Below are positions 8,821 through 17,660 of a stretch of DNA of 64,000 nucleotides, in pieces (the stretch's first letter is position 1; every line of letters begins with the position of its first letter). The DNA lies in NCBI GenBank assembly GCA_903882805.1, contig CAIRYK010000016.1, positions 1-64,000 on the forward strand, read 5' to 3'. Origin of the DNA: an uncultured Bacteroidota bacterium (GTDB lineage Bacteria > Bacteroidota > Bacteroidia > Chitinophagales > Chitinophagaceae). Below the pieces are notes generated by a model that had not been told where the DNA came from, did no database searches, and saw only the letters and a list, made by a program, of their open reading frames with translations. Both the position numbers and the translations under genes were made by a program.

Positions 8821-9980
8821 CCCTGTCGTCTTTACATTGCTGTATAATAATACCCACCTACAACAACGAGCGCACCCTGGCACAGGTGTTGGATGGCGTA
8901 TTGGAGTATAGCGAGGGTAATGATATAATAGTGGTAAACGATGGATCGACAGACAGCACTGCAGCTATCCTGAAACTATATGAACGCCGCATACGCTTGC
9001 TGGCCAATGAACAAAACACAGGCAAGGGATCTGCGTTGAAAAAAGGTTTTGCTTACGCAAGTAGCGCCGGATTTAAAAACGCCATAACTATAGACTCGGA
9101 TGGGCAGCACTACCCTGCCGACATACCCAAGTTTATAGCGCTGGCCACGCAACATCCCGGAGCGCTAATTATGGGCTCACGAAATATGGAAATGGCTGGC
9201 GCGCCCGGCAAAAGCTCGTTCGGCAACAAATTTTCCAACTTCTGGTTTTGGGTAGAAACCGGGCTCACGCTACCCGACACGCAAACGGGTTTCAGACTGT
9301 ACCCTCTCGACCCCATCAGTAAATTCAGCTTATTTACTACGAAGTTTGAAACCGAGATAGAGGTAATTGTAAAACTGGCGTGGCGCGATGTGCCCATTTA
9401 CTCAGCGCCAATAAATGTGCTGTACGACAAAGCTTCGCGCGTATCGCACTTCCGTCCGTTTCGCGACTTCACGCGCATCAGCATACTCAACACCTACTTT
9501 GTTACCCTGACGCTGCTCTATTATCTACCCAAACGAATATTGCAGAAGATAGCTCGCAGAGGCTTGATGAACATAATAAAGGAAGAAGCCCTGAAAGCCG
9601 AGGAAAGCAATGTGCGGAAGGCAGCATCTATAGGCTTTGGAGTATTTATGGGCATTGTGCCTATTTGGGGGTTTCAGTTGCTGGTGGGTATACCACTGGC
9701 TATTTTGTTCCGTATGAACAAAGTGTTGTTTATAGCCGCGGCCAATATCAGCCTACCGCCCATGATACCGCTCATTATTTTCTCGAGCTATTATGCCGGT
9801 GGATTTTTCGTACAAAACAAAGTGGAGCTGGCCAGTATACACGAAATAACGCGCGACTACATACATGTGCACATGCTGCAATACGTGATAGGCGCCTGCG
9901 TGCTATCGGTTGTTGCGGGCTTGGCTTTCTTTTCGCTGTTTTATGTCTCGTTCCTCATTGGCAGAAAAGAAGTGAAATAA
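8817..9980 (+). CDS. GT2 glycosyltransferase fused to DUF2062 membrane domain
   Basis: 387 residues in two modules. Residues about 8-220 are a family-2 glycosyltransferase (PTYNNERTL, VVNDGSTDST, IDSDGQHYPADI with the DxD-type metal site). Residues about 250-387 form a DUF2062 membrane domain with several hydrophobic helices (FGVFMGIVPIWGFQLL, PPMIPLIIF). GT2-DUF2062 fusions are recurrent in aryl-polyene/flexirubin clusters and may glycosylate the lipid carrier at the inner membrane. It is the last gene of the operon that begins with the ACP. Function beyond the family is inferred. Confidence 0.9.
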   Translation: MTLSSLHCCIIIPTYNNERTLAQVLDGVLEYSEGNDIIVVNDGSTDSTAAILKLYERRIRLLANEQNTGKGSALKKGFAYASSAGFKNAITIDSDGQHYPADIPKFIALATQHPGALIMGSRNMEMAGAPGKSSFGNKFSNFWFWVETGLTLPDTQTGFRLYPLDPISKFSLFTTKFETEIEVIVKLAWRDVPIYSAPINVLYDKASRVSHFRPFRDFTRISILNTYFVTLTLLYYLPKRILQKIARRGLMNIIKEEALKAEESNVRKAASIGFGVFMGIVPIWGFQLLVGIPLAILFRMNKVLFIAAANISLPPMIPLIIFSSYYAGGFFVQNKVELASIHEITRDYIHVHMLQYVIGACVLSVVAGLAFFSLFYVSFLIGRKEVK

Positions 9981-10074
9981 AACACCCTATGCCGGCATAG
10001 CAGTAAGTTAATATAGCTGATTGCTTTTTTGAATTTCAAAAAGCACCTAACTTGGCAGTAAAATCAAACCATCT

Positions 10075-10341
10075 ATGGAAAACATTACACCAGACAAAGC
10101 GATTGCCGCAGCCGGCGAACAAAGCAAAGCAATGCTCGAGAAATTTTTCAGTTACCTGAAAGACACTAATGCTGCCGATAATACTGCCGCAAAGCCATTT
10201 CCGACCGGAATCGGGCATCTGAAAATAGAACTTAACGTCGGCAAAGACATTTCGTTCAAATTTGAAGTTTCAGACCTCAACTACCCTGCTAAACCTGGTG
10301 GTTTGGAGGAGTATACAGATACTTTTACGGAAATTGAATAA
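10075..10341 (+). CDS. small hypothetical protein
   Basis: 88 residues, acidic, with no signal peptide or membrane segment. It has a predicted N-terminal helix (about 5-30) followed by a beta-rich second half (GHLKIELNVGKDISFKFEVSDL). I do not recognise the family. It follows the glycosyltransferase by 94 bp, which is too far to be sure of co-transcription, and a hairpin follows its stop. Confidence 0.6.
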   Translation: MENITPDKAIAAAGEQSKAMLEKFFSYLKDTNAADNTAAKPFPTGIGHLKIELNVGKDISFKFEVSDLNYPAKPGGLEEYTDTFTEIE

Positions 10342-10352
10342 ACAGACCATTT

Positions 10353-10384
10353 GGCGGGTAGCTAACAACATAAAGCTACTCGCC
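10353..10384 (+). terminator. terminator-like hairpin between convergent genes
   Basis: An 11-bp stem (ggcgggtagct with agctactcgcc, one G-U) and a 10-base loop lie 11 bp after the stop of the 88-residue gene. There is no strong T-tract, so termination is likely but not certain. Confidence 0.5.
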
Positions 10385-10492
10385 TACTCTAGAAATTGGC
10401 CCAACTACGTCCGCTCAGGCACATAATTAAGCGCAACAATGCATCGAGCTATTGCGATTATCTGCAGACATGATGCCTTCCAAGAGTTTGAA

Positions 10493-10861
10493 TTAAGAAT
10501 GTAACAACTCCTTATCTATTTCCTTTTCATGACTTAATGCATAAGAAATTGCCACTTTCATAAATTCATTCAAAGTAACTTTTTTGGCAGCAGCCATTAT
10601 TGCAGCTTTTCTGTGCATATCTGCGGAAACCCTAATATTAAAACTACCTTTATACGCTTTCTCAGGCTGTTTGTTCAATTCTACGCAAGTGTCCAGATAA
10701 TCATCAACGGCTTCCTTGAAAGCCGCTTTTAGTTCAGTTACAGTCTCGCCTTCAAATGTAACCAAGTCATTTATGCCAATAACTTTTCCGTAAAAAACAT
10801 CATCCTCTGCACTAAATTGAACTGTAGACAGATAGTTTTTATATTCCAATACGTCACTCAT
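10493..10861 (-). CDS. hicB: HicB family antitoxin
   Basis: 122 residues. The N-terminal half (about 1-70) is a HicB partial RNase-H-like domain, with YKNYLSTVQFSAEDDVFYGKV followed by the LKAAFKEAVDDYL helix. The C-terminal part (FNIRVSADMHRKAAIMAAAK...) is a ribbon-helix-helix DNA-binding motif. It neutralises the HicA RNase and would repress the operon. It overlaps the upstream toxin gene by 8 bp, giving the toxin-first order hicA-hicB typical of this family. The pair looks intact. Confidence 0.92.
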   Translation of the reverse strand: MSDVLEYKNYLSTVQFSAEDDVFYGKVIGINDLVTFEGETVTELKAAFKEAVDDYLDTCVELNKQPEKAYKGSFNIRVSADMHRKAAIMAAAKKVTLNEFMKVAISYALSHEKEIDKELLHS

Positions 10862-11120
10862 TTTTTGTCAGTTTACCGTTTGCAACTAAATGGTCAATTA
10901 CCAGATTTATAGCATATACTTTCATAATATTCCCTGGGTGTGGCTTATGCAAGCTAATCACAGCGTTTTTTTCGTCTACAAATTTCCTGCGAGACCCACC
11001 GGTTTTTCCCTTTTTCCGCTCAGAATACCTATAATACTCTAACAACCTAACTAACTCATCCCAAGTAAAATCTTTAGGATTAGATAGCATTCTCTCGATT
11101 AGTTTTTCATATTTACTCAC
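10854..11120 (-). CDS. hicA: HicA family mRNA interferase toxin
   Basis: 88 residues, the size of a HicA toxin. The fold is a double-stranded-RNA-binding-like domain. The segment GGSRRKFVDEKNAVISLHKP holds the conserved Gly-Ser and the His expected to act in RNA cleavage, and it is followed by KPHPGNIMKVYAINLVIDHL. It cleaves mRNA to arrest translation until HicB binds it. It is the first gene of a two-gene operon with hicB. An 81 bp gap separates it from the next minus-strand gene upstream. Confidence 0.92.
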   Translation of the reverse strand: MSKYEKLIERMLSNPKDFTWDELVRLLEYYRYSERKKGKTGGSRRKFVDEKNAVISLHKPHPGNIMKVYAINLVIDHLVANGKLTKNE

Positions 11121-11201
11121 TATCAGACATTAAAACAATTGCGACTAAATTTCAGTTACAAAATTATCTCTTTTTGTCCAATTTTCCACCTATTATAAAT
11201 A

Positions 11202-11759
11202 TCACGCTCCTCGCTCCGGCACGTAATTCAACACAACAATCCCACAGTCAAATGCTTCAGACTTTACAAGCTTCAGTCGTTTATTAGCAGATAAAGCTCC
11301 AAAAATAGACATACCGCTGCCAATAGCAGTAGGGTTGATGAACAAATGGTATTCGTCTATAAGATCGTGCGCTACAAGCGCCGATACGAAGGCTGCGCCG
11401 CCATAGGCTATCATGTCGCCGCCATCTTCATTTTTCAGGCAGTTTATCTCTTCGGCAAGGTCGCCGGTAGCCAGTCTGGTATTGGCCCATTCGTGGGTAT
11501 CGAGGGTTTTGGTAAATACTACTTTTTGTGAGCTGTTTATTTTAGCTGCACCTTCCTGCTCGGGATTTGATGCCCAATATGGTATAAAACCCTGCGCCAG
11601 CTTACGGCCCAACACCATACAGTCTACAGGCTCGGTAATAGCTGTTACATAGTTTTTCAGCGCATCATCCCAGTTCCACACAGCATAATCCAGTTCGCCG
11701 TTGGGGCCTGCTATAAAGCCATCTACACTCATTTGCACTTGTAGTTTCAGTTTTCTCAT
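11202..11759 (-). CDS. dihydrofolate reductase family protein (RibD C-terminal domain)
   Basis: 185 residues from the chosen start. The opening MRKLKLQVQMSVDGFIAGPNG is the standard N-terminus of this family. An upstream in-frame start at 11822 would only add a non-conserved Cys-rich tail. The domain matches the RibD C-terminal / DHFR-like reductase fold: DCMVLGRKLAQGFIPYW, then a Gly-rich GGDMIAYGGAAFVSALV nucleotide-binding segment. Members reduce pyrimidine or related substrates with NADPH, but most stand-alone homologues such as this (YyaP/YwjB-like) have no proven substrate. It is monocistronic. Confidence 0.88.
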   Translation of the reverse strand: MRKLKLQVQMSVDGFIAGPNGELDYAVWNWDDALKNYVTAITEPVDCMVLGRKLAQGFIPYWASNPEQEGAAKINSSQKVVFTKTLDTHEWANTRLATGDLAEEINCLKNEDGGDMIAYGGAAFVSALVAHDLIDEYHLFINPTAIGSGMSIFGALSANKRLKLVKSEAFDCGIVVLNYVPERGA

Positions 11760-12061
11760 ATTACATAGTTTTTTACAAAAATAGCAGTCATTCGCAATAG
11801 CGGCGGGTAGCTTTTTTACCATTTTAGGGATTATTGCGACAAAAACAAACCAAATAACTATTCAAAAAAAACCATCAATCAATTGTAGGGAAAATAAAAA
11901 TGCAAGATAGATTGACAACTAACGAACAACCCATTAAAAAAACTAAATACCCTCTATTGTCAACTTTGTTTTCATTTTTTGAACTAACCAGATAAAAATT
12001 AAATTGAAATCAATATTACTAATCGCTATCTTTAGTGTTGACTATTGAAAAGCGACACTCA
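11760..12061. other. divergent intergenic region
   Basis: A very A/T-rich region of about 300 bp between divergent genes. It contains the promoter at 12004-12034; nothing else is recognised. Confidence 0.5.
12004..12034 (+). promoter_or_regulatory. Bacteroidota-type promoter of the NHL/T9SS gene
   Basis: TTG (12004-12006), 20 bases, then TATCTTTA (12027-12034). This matches the -33 TTG / -7 TAnnTTTG arrangement of the Bacteroidota housekeeping sigma factor with one mismatch, 27 bp ahead of the ATG at 12062. Confidence 0.6.
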
Positions 12062-14184
12062 ATGAAAAACCTATTAATCCTTATTCTGTTTGTAGGCTTT
12101 ATAAATACAACTCATGCCCAAATCATCAACACCACAGCGGGAACCGGAGTGGTTGGGTTTACCGGAGATGGAGGTCCTGCAACTTTGGCACAAATTAATG
12201 GCCCTTGGGGCATAGCTATTGATGCAGCCGGTAACGTATACTTTAGCGACGTATCTAATCACAATATACGTAAAATAGACGTACATACCGGGATAATAAC
12301 ATCTATTGCCGGAACTGGGATAGCCGGATATACCGGTGATGGCGGCCCTGCTACTCTTGCTCGATTAAACTCAGTAAGATGTATAGCATTTGATTCGGCT
12401 TACAACTTATATTTATCAGATATGGGTAATGCCCGAATTAGAAAAATCTCAACTTCCGGTGTAATTACCACAATAGCAGGTTCAGGCTCTGTAGGTTTTG
12501 GAGGAGATGGCGGCCCGGCGACACTCGCTTCATTAAACGAAACTCAGGGAGTTGTTGTTGATAGACTAGGTAATGTATTTGTTGCGGATGCTTTCAATAA
12601 TAGAGTTAGAAAAATAGACGCCATATCCGGTGTAATTACTACTGTAGCTGGCGATGGTAGCCTTGCTTTTGGTGGTGATGGTGGTCCGGCTACAAATGCT
12701 CAGTTGGACCGACCATGGTTTGTATCTTTTGACCGCTTTTCCAACTTATACATATCTGAGCGCGGCAATAATAGAATTCGTAAGGTTACGCCCACCGGAA
12801 CAATATCGACCATTGCAGGAACAGAACTGTTTGGCTACTCTGGCGATGGAGGTCCAGCAACACTTGCATTATTCAGATTTCCCGTTAGCACAACCCACGA
12901 TGCAAATGGAAACATAATAATATCAGATTACCAGAATCATTGCTTGCGCAAAATTGACACTTCCGGCATTATTACTACAGTGGTAGGTACAGGAATTGCA
13001 GGTTTTAGCGGAGATGGCGGACCTGCAACAATGGCCAAATTAAATCAACCAAGTGGCATCGCAATCGACCGCGAAGGAAAAATGTACATATGCGATTTAA
13101 TAAATCGGCGAATTAGGGTGGTTTCGCCTTTTAATAATCAACCTTATTTTATTAGAGGACACCTACAGGTTGTAGATGTATGTGGCGCGGTTGCAATAAC
13201 AGACACATTATTGGCTGTTGTTGATTCAGATGCCGGACAACCAGTAACATGGAGTCCATTATCGCTACCAATTCATGGCACAGTAGTTGCAGATTATTTC
13301 ACCACCTCTACCGGCGGGCTTATTACACCTACTGGACTAACCTATATTCCCGATATTGGTTACACAGGCCCTGATACCTTTAAAGTAAGAGTAACCGACG
13401 GCAACCTAAGCGACACTACTACTATATGCGTAAATGTGCGCACTATGCCTCACATCGGCGCCATAACCGGACGAGATAGTGTGTGCGTGGGGCTACAATT
13501 GCACTTACCGACACCGCGACAGGCGGCACATGGGCGTGTACAGGTGGCGCTTCCGTAACAGGTGGCACGGTGGCAGGTACGGGGCCAGGCTCGGCAACCG
13601 TAACCTACACTATTACCAACGACTGCGGCGCTGCCACAGCCACCAAAACAATAACCGTATTACCGGCTCCCGATGCCGGAAGCATCGCCGGCGCCGACAC
13701 ACTTTGCCCCGGCGACACCACCACACTCACCACCACCATACCCGGTGGTAGCTGGGCAAGCGCCAATACAACCATTGCATCTATTACGGCAGGAGGTAGA
13801 GTGCAAGCACATACCACGGGCCGCGACACGGTGCGCTATACCATTACAAACGGGTATTGCAGCGCTACTATACTGCATTACCTGTATGTGCAGCCACATA
13901 CAGCTTGCAATACTGGCATACAAGCACAATACAAATCGGCTAAAGAAACCATAGAAATAATGCCCAATCCGAGCGATGGTAATTGCACCATCCGGCTGGT
14001 ATCGCCTATAGCACAGCAAGCCACTCTAACCATTACCAATGCTGTAGGCATAAAAGTGAAACAAACCACCATAAACACCAACCAACCAATAACCATATCG
14101 CTTACCCAACCTGCTGGTATCTATTATATAGCTGTAAGCACAGCAAGCGGAGTGTATATGAGTAAAATGGTGGTTGGGAAATAA
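12062..14184 (+). pseudogene. NHL-repeat T9SS-secreted protein, interrupted by a one-base frameshift
   Basis: The ATG at 12062 gives a clear signal peptide (ending THAQ). Six repeats of about 57 residues follow, each with a GFxGDGGPATxAxLN core and GNxYxxDxxNxRIRK end, which is an NHL-type beta-propeller. Next come Ig-like domains and a C-terminal type IX sorting domain (MPNPSDGNCTIRL ... GIYYIAV). The first frame stops at 13558 after 13 or so non-homologous residues. The continuation (ATIALTDTATGGTWAC...) is in another frame. The switch point is the GGGG run at 13489-13492, and one extra G restores a single reading frame from 12062 to 14184. The intact protein would be a secreted or surface-attached adhesin-like protein. 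This may be a sequencing error rather than a real pseudogene. Confidence 0.85.
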
Positions 14185-14218
14185 GGAGTAGCCGCTGTTT
14201 CTAAAACAGAAACTACCC

Positions 14219-14342
14219 CTAATCAACTTCACGCACTACCCCCACCTCTTTCAAAAACACAGCATCGTGCGACACCACTATCAGCGTACCCTGGAAGTTG
14301 TTTATGGCTGCTGTGAGTAGGACTATATTTTGAAAATCCAAT
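14219..14342 (-). pseudogene. C-terminal remnant of an ABC-F ATPase
   Basis: About 40 codons on the minus strand read LDFQNIVLLTAAI, then NNFQGTLIVVSHDAVFLKEV, then GVVREVD and a stop. This is the end of the second nucleotide-binding domain of an ABC-F protein (Uup/EttA-like): the D-loop region followed by the H-loop (LIVVSHD). No Walker A, signature motif or upstream domain remains. It lies between the NHL gene and the M1 peptidase gene, so it is a relic left by a deletion or rearrangement. Confidence 0.8.
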
Positions 14343-14374
14343 AACCATATAAATGGAGCATACCCCATAAACAA

Positions 14375-14405
14375 CAAATCCGCCACCCTAAAGGCAGCGG
14401 ATTTG
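14375..14405 (-). terminator. rho-independent terminator of the M1 aminopeptidase gene
   Basis: The 9-bp perfect stem caaatccgc / gcggatttg is followed on the minus strand by TTGTTTAT. It lies 20 bp after the stop codon at 14426. Confidence 0.7.
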
Positions 14406-14425
14406 CAATAATCTATCTTGGCATA

Positions 14426-16834
14426 CTATTCTATCAGTTTTTTCAATGTTTCGCGGTCTTTATCACTCACATTTGCTTTAGCTATGGCATCGGCAATGGT
14501 GCGCTTGTTTTTGTTTTGGGCATAAAAATACCTGATGGTCTCTGATGCCGGCCCGGCAAGGCGACCATTGCTGCTCAATGCTGCGCTCAGACAGCCAGCA
14601 ATTAGCTTGTTGTCGCAATAGTTGAGCCGACGAAGCGCTGCCATGGCATTGCCGCGTGTTACAAATTCGTAAGAGTCGGAAGTTAGCGACACCAATTGAT
14701 CCATTAAGGACTGGTCAGCTTTCTCTGTCTGCGATATTTCCAACCATTTTACCAGCACATTGCGGCCGTTGGTACCCTCTACGCCTTTTGTAGCGGCAAG
14801 GTAGCGTGCCGTATTTTCAGGAAATGCGGCGCACAGTTTTTCGAGCGCTACAACAATGGTTTGGTAGCTCGAATCGGTTAGCAGTGGCTCGTAGTCGGCC
14901 ATAAGCGATGCAGGTATTGTTTTGGTAGCAGCCATTATGCCTTTGCGCACCAGCACATCTTTATCGTGCAGTGCCATCCGCACTATATCCTCACCGGAGT
15001 TAATGCCCAGCATTTGGGTAGCTACTTCTGTGCGTATGGCATGAAACGTATTGGCTTCGTATATCTGCTTCAGTTGATCGCGCTTTTTGTCGGCGGGTGT
15101 ACTGCGCATTGCATATACGGCATCGTAGCGGTCTATCATGTGCGGGGCCGTCAGCGCCTGTGCTTTCAGCATATCAAAGGGTTTCTCAAAGGTTACCGTT
15201 TTCAGCACCTCGCTGTTGGGGTCAAACAGCACATAGGCTATGCGTGCATTGCGGGTATTGGGCACGTTCACTATATGGGTTTCTTTTTCTATCCATTCAG
15301 TCTTTTTATCTATTGTACCATCTGCATAATGCACCTCAAACGTTATGGGCATCTTAAATAATCCCATTACCTCATTGGTAGGCTGGGTTTGATTTACGAC
15401 AAACTGTGTATAGCGGTTACCATCGGCAGTTACATCACTGTAGCTTACTTTATAGTCGGGTTCGCCACCGCGATATACCCATTCATCCCAAAACCACTCC
15501 AGCGGCATACCCAGCTCATCCTGAAAAGCATTCATCAGATCGTCGCCATCTACGTTTTCGTATTTGTGCGCCAGCAGGTAGCGTTTTATAGATCTGTTGA
15601 AACCCTCGCGACCGGTTACATACTTGAGCATTTCCAGCACCACGGAACCCTTCTGATAAATGAGTGATGTAGGCGTTTGGCTGTGCGATATAGATTTTTT
15701 GTCGGCAGTGCCTATTGCCGACAGATAGGCCTGCCGCCTTACCCAGTCGAAATGATCCTGACCAAAGCACTCGCGCTCGGCGGTAATATTATAGTGGGTA
15801 GCAAAGCTCTCCTGCAACCAATGACTGCTTGGGCTACGGGCAGTAACCATGTCGCCAAACCACTGGTGCGCCAGCTCGTGGGCATTTACGGCTACATAAT
15901 TGCGATCGTTGAAGCTGCGGGCATCAACCTGGAAAAAATCGCCAAACAAGGTTGCCGATGTGTTTTCCATAGCACCAAACATAAAGTCTTGCACCGGTAT
16001 TTGCGAGTACGACTCCCAGCCATAAGGCACGCCTATCTCCGACTCTAAAAAGTTGAATATTTTTTCGTTGTACTTATAGGTATAGTCGTAGCGGTCTTTC
16101 CATTCGGGATAATACCACTGGCGCAATGGCACCCCGCTGGTCGATTTGGTTTCGCGGATATCGTACTTGCCAATGCCCAACATAACCAGGTAAGAGGCAT
16201 GTGGTTTAGACATTTTGTAATGCCACAATATAGTACCGTCTTTCTGCTCTTTTTCCGACACCTTAACGCCGTTCGACAGTACTTTATAATCCTTGTTGAA
16301 TTTTACAATCAATTCGGTTATCAGCTTGTCGTTGGGCGTATCGTAGCACGGAAACCACTGACGGTTGTCTATACCCTGCCCCTGTGTCCATATTTGCTTG
16401 CGCGATAGGTTGTTGGGGTCGTTCCAGCCAATAAAGTAAATACCCCTACGCGGGTATGCCTCATATTCAATAGTCAAACTATCTGATTCACCGCGGCGCA
16501 GCGGTGTCGATGGGTAAAAAGAGATGCCCTCGGCAGTGGTTTTGAAGGTAACCGTTTTGCCGTTGAGCGTGGCCGATTTCACCTGAATACCCGGTCCGTC
16601 GAGAAACAAAGAATCTACCTTGTCGCGAATGGGGGTGAAGTAGTGGGTGATATTGCCCTTAACCAATCCTTTTTCGGGTACAAACTCCACTGCCAGCCGC
16701 ATACGCACAAAATCGACTGGGTGGTCGCGCATCACGCTACCGGGGTCGTATTGTTGGGTTACATTGCTATGTTGGGCTATTACCGAGGCTGTGCCCGCCG
16801 AGAATAAAAACAGGACAAAATATAGTTTCTTCAT
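14426..16834 (-). CDS. M1 family zinc aminopeptidase
   Basis: 802 residues from the ATG at 16834, chosen because a signal peptide (MKKLYFVLFLFSAGTASVIAQ) begins there. The reading frame extends 16 codons further without conserved content. Gluzincin motifs are intact: GAMEN (about 287) and HELAH (His319, His323) with the third zinc ligand 18 residues later in LQESFA (Glu342). The order is an N-terminal beta saddle, the catalytic domain, and a C-terminal helical (HEAT/ARM-like) region from about 550. It would remove N-terminal residues from peptides in the periplasm or outside the cell. It is monocistronic with its own terminator. Confidence 0.95.
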   Translation of the reverse strand: MKKLYFVLFLFSAGTASVIAQHSNVTQQYDPGSVMRDHPVDFVRMRLAVEFVPEKGLVKGNITHYFTPIRDKVDSLFLDGPGIQVKSATLNGKTVTFKTTAEGISFYPSTPLRRGESDSLTIEYEAYPRRGIYFIGWNDPNNLSRKQIWTQGQGIDNRQWFPCYDTPNDKLITELIVKFNKDYKVLSNGVKVSEKEQKDGTILWHYKMSKPHASYLVMLGIGKYDIRETKSTSGVPLRQWYYPEWKDRYDYTYKYNEKIFNFLESEIGVPYGWESYSQIPVQDFMFGAMENTSATLFGDFFQVDARSFNDRNYVAVNAHELAHQWFGDMVTARSPSSHWLQESFATHYNITAERECFGQDHFDWVRRQAYLSAIGTADKKSISHSQTPTSLIYQKGSVVLEMLKYVTGREGFNRSIKRYLLAHKYENVDGDDLMNAFQDELGMPLEWFWDEWVYRGGEPDYKVSYSDVTADGNRYTQFVVNQTQPTNEVMGLFKMPITFEVHYADGTIDKKTEWIEKETHIVNVPNTRNARIAYVLFDPNSEVLKTVTFEKPFDMLKAQALTAPHMIDRYDAVYAMRSTPADKKRDQLKQIYEANTFHAIRTEVATQMLGINSGEDIVRMALHDKDVLVRKGIMAATKTIPASLMADYEPLLTDSSYQTIVVALEKLCAAFPENTARYLAATKGVEGTNGRNVLVKWLEISQTEKADQSLMDQLVSLTSDSYEFVTRGNAMAALRRLNYCDNKLIAGCLSAALSSNGRLAGPASETIRYFYAQNKNKRTIADAIAKANVSDKDRETLKKLIE

Positions 16835-17202
16835 GTGTATCTGCTGCGCTAATACTGCTACAAAAAATGTTTCAGCAGACAATATAGTAAAATACCCGCA
16901 CCAACAGAAACGGCAGGCGCAAACTCCCCCGCTAAAACACCCTCAATTGACTTTTATAAAGCGTTACGGTGTTCAGCCGGTTGCTATCCGAATTTAGCAA
17001 ATTGTATATGAGTTCAAAAGGAAAGATGCATTTGAATGAAGCATTGTAGACCATCTACCCGGAATTCATTTAAATATCTTATCCATATACTGAGATAGGT
17101 AACGATAACAGCAAAATCCCCAAAGGCCGTGGGGCTAATCCGCGTTTCAAAAAACTAAAATAACGTTTTTATAAACCCCATACATTATGAAGCTTTAGCA
17201 GA
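16835..17202. other. intergenic region, no gene seen
   Basis: About 370 bp between the M1 peptidase gene and the 51-residue gene. It should contain the promoter of the peptidase on the minus strand; no convincing element or repeat was found. Confidence 0.35.
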
Positions 17203-17358
17203 CTAAGCAGATTTTGGGATAGATTTTCTTTTATGTCGTGACTTGTAAGCGGCTTTTCTTTTCTTTATAAACTCGCTGATTTCTTTATGTTCCTCTTCCG
17301 TAAGTGGCGTAGATTTAGTAGAAAAGTCAATATCTCTCGGCTCTTTAAAAAATTTCAT
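17203..17358 (-). CDS. 51-residue basic protein, possible antitoxin-like partner
   Basis: A short reading frame of 51 codons: MKFFKEPRDIDFSTKS, then PLTEEEHKEISEFIKKRKAA and a Lys/Arg-rich tail. A proline-led acidic helix followed by a basic helix looks like a real small protein rather than random sequence. It starts 4 bp downstream of the GNAT-like fragment on the same strand, so the two were probably co-expressed. Small partner proteins next to GNAT-like genes suggest a toxin-antitoxin-type pair, but this is inference and no family is assigned. Confidence 0.6.
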   Translation of the reverse strand: MKFFKEPRDIDFSTKSTPLTEEEHKEISEFIKKRKAAYKSRHKRKSIPKSA

Positions 17359-17362
17359 ACCT

Positions 17363-17650
17363 TTAGTTTTTAAAATATTGAGTAATTAATTTTATTGATG
17401 CAGGTGTTTCGATAATCATTCTTAATCCTTTAAAGTGTGTTGCACCCAGCGACACTTCGTAATGTTTTATTAAAGAAGACTTTGCTTCAAAAACTAAATA
17501 GCCGTCATAACCTTTATCAAACGACAATTTGCAAGCGAATGCAACAAGGTTTCCTGGCACTCCAAAATACATTTTGTCCTTGCCAATAGCATACTGAACC
17601 TGTACGTATAAATTTTCAAAGCAAAAGCGCAAAAATAAAAATCCCCCCAA
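17363..17650 (-). pseudogene. N-terminally truncated GNAT-like protein
   Basis: The readable frame of up to 95 codons (TTG at 17650 or internal ATG) matches the second half of a Bacteroidota GNAT-like protein: GVPGNLVAFACKLSFDKG, then YDGYLVFEAKSSLIKHYEVS and a C-terminal helix. The family normally has about 50 more residues before this point, but the stop of the neighbouring S41 peptidase lies only about 10 bp upstream. The 5' part is therefore missing and cannot be restored by a frameshift. It may be a broken acetyltransferase or toxin. It pairs with the 51-residue gene 4 bp downstream. Confidence 0.6.
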
Positions 17651-17660
17651 ACACTATACT

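Noticed and set aside
12140-13110. CRISPR-like regular repetition
   Set aside because: The regular spacing is the codons of NHL protein repeats within one coding frame, not identical short repeats with variable spacers.
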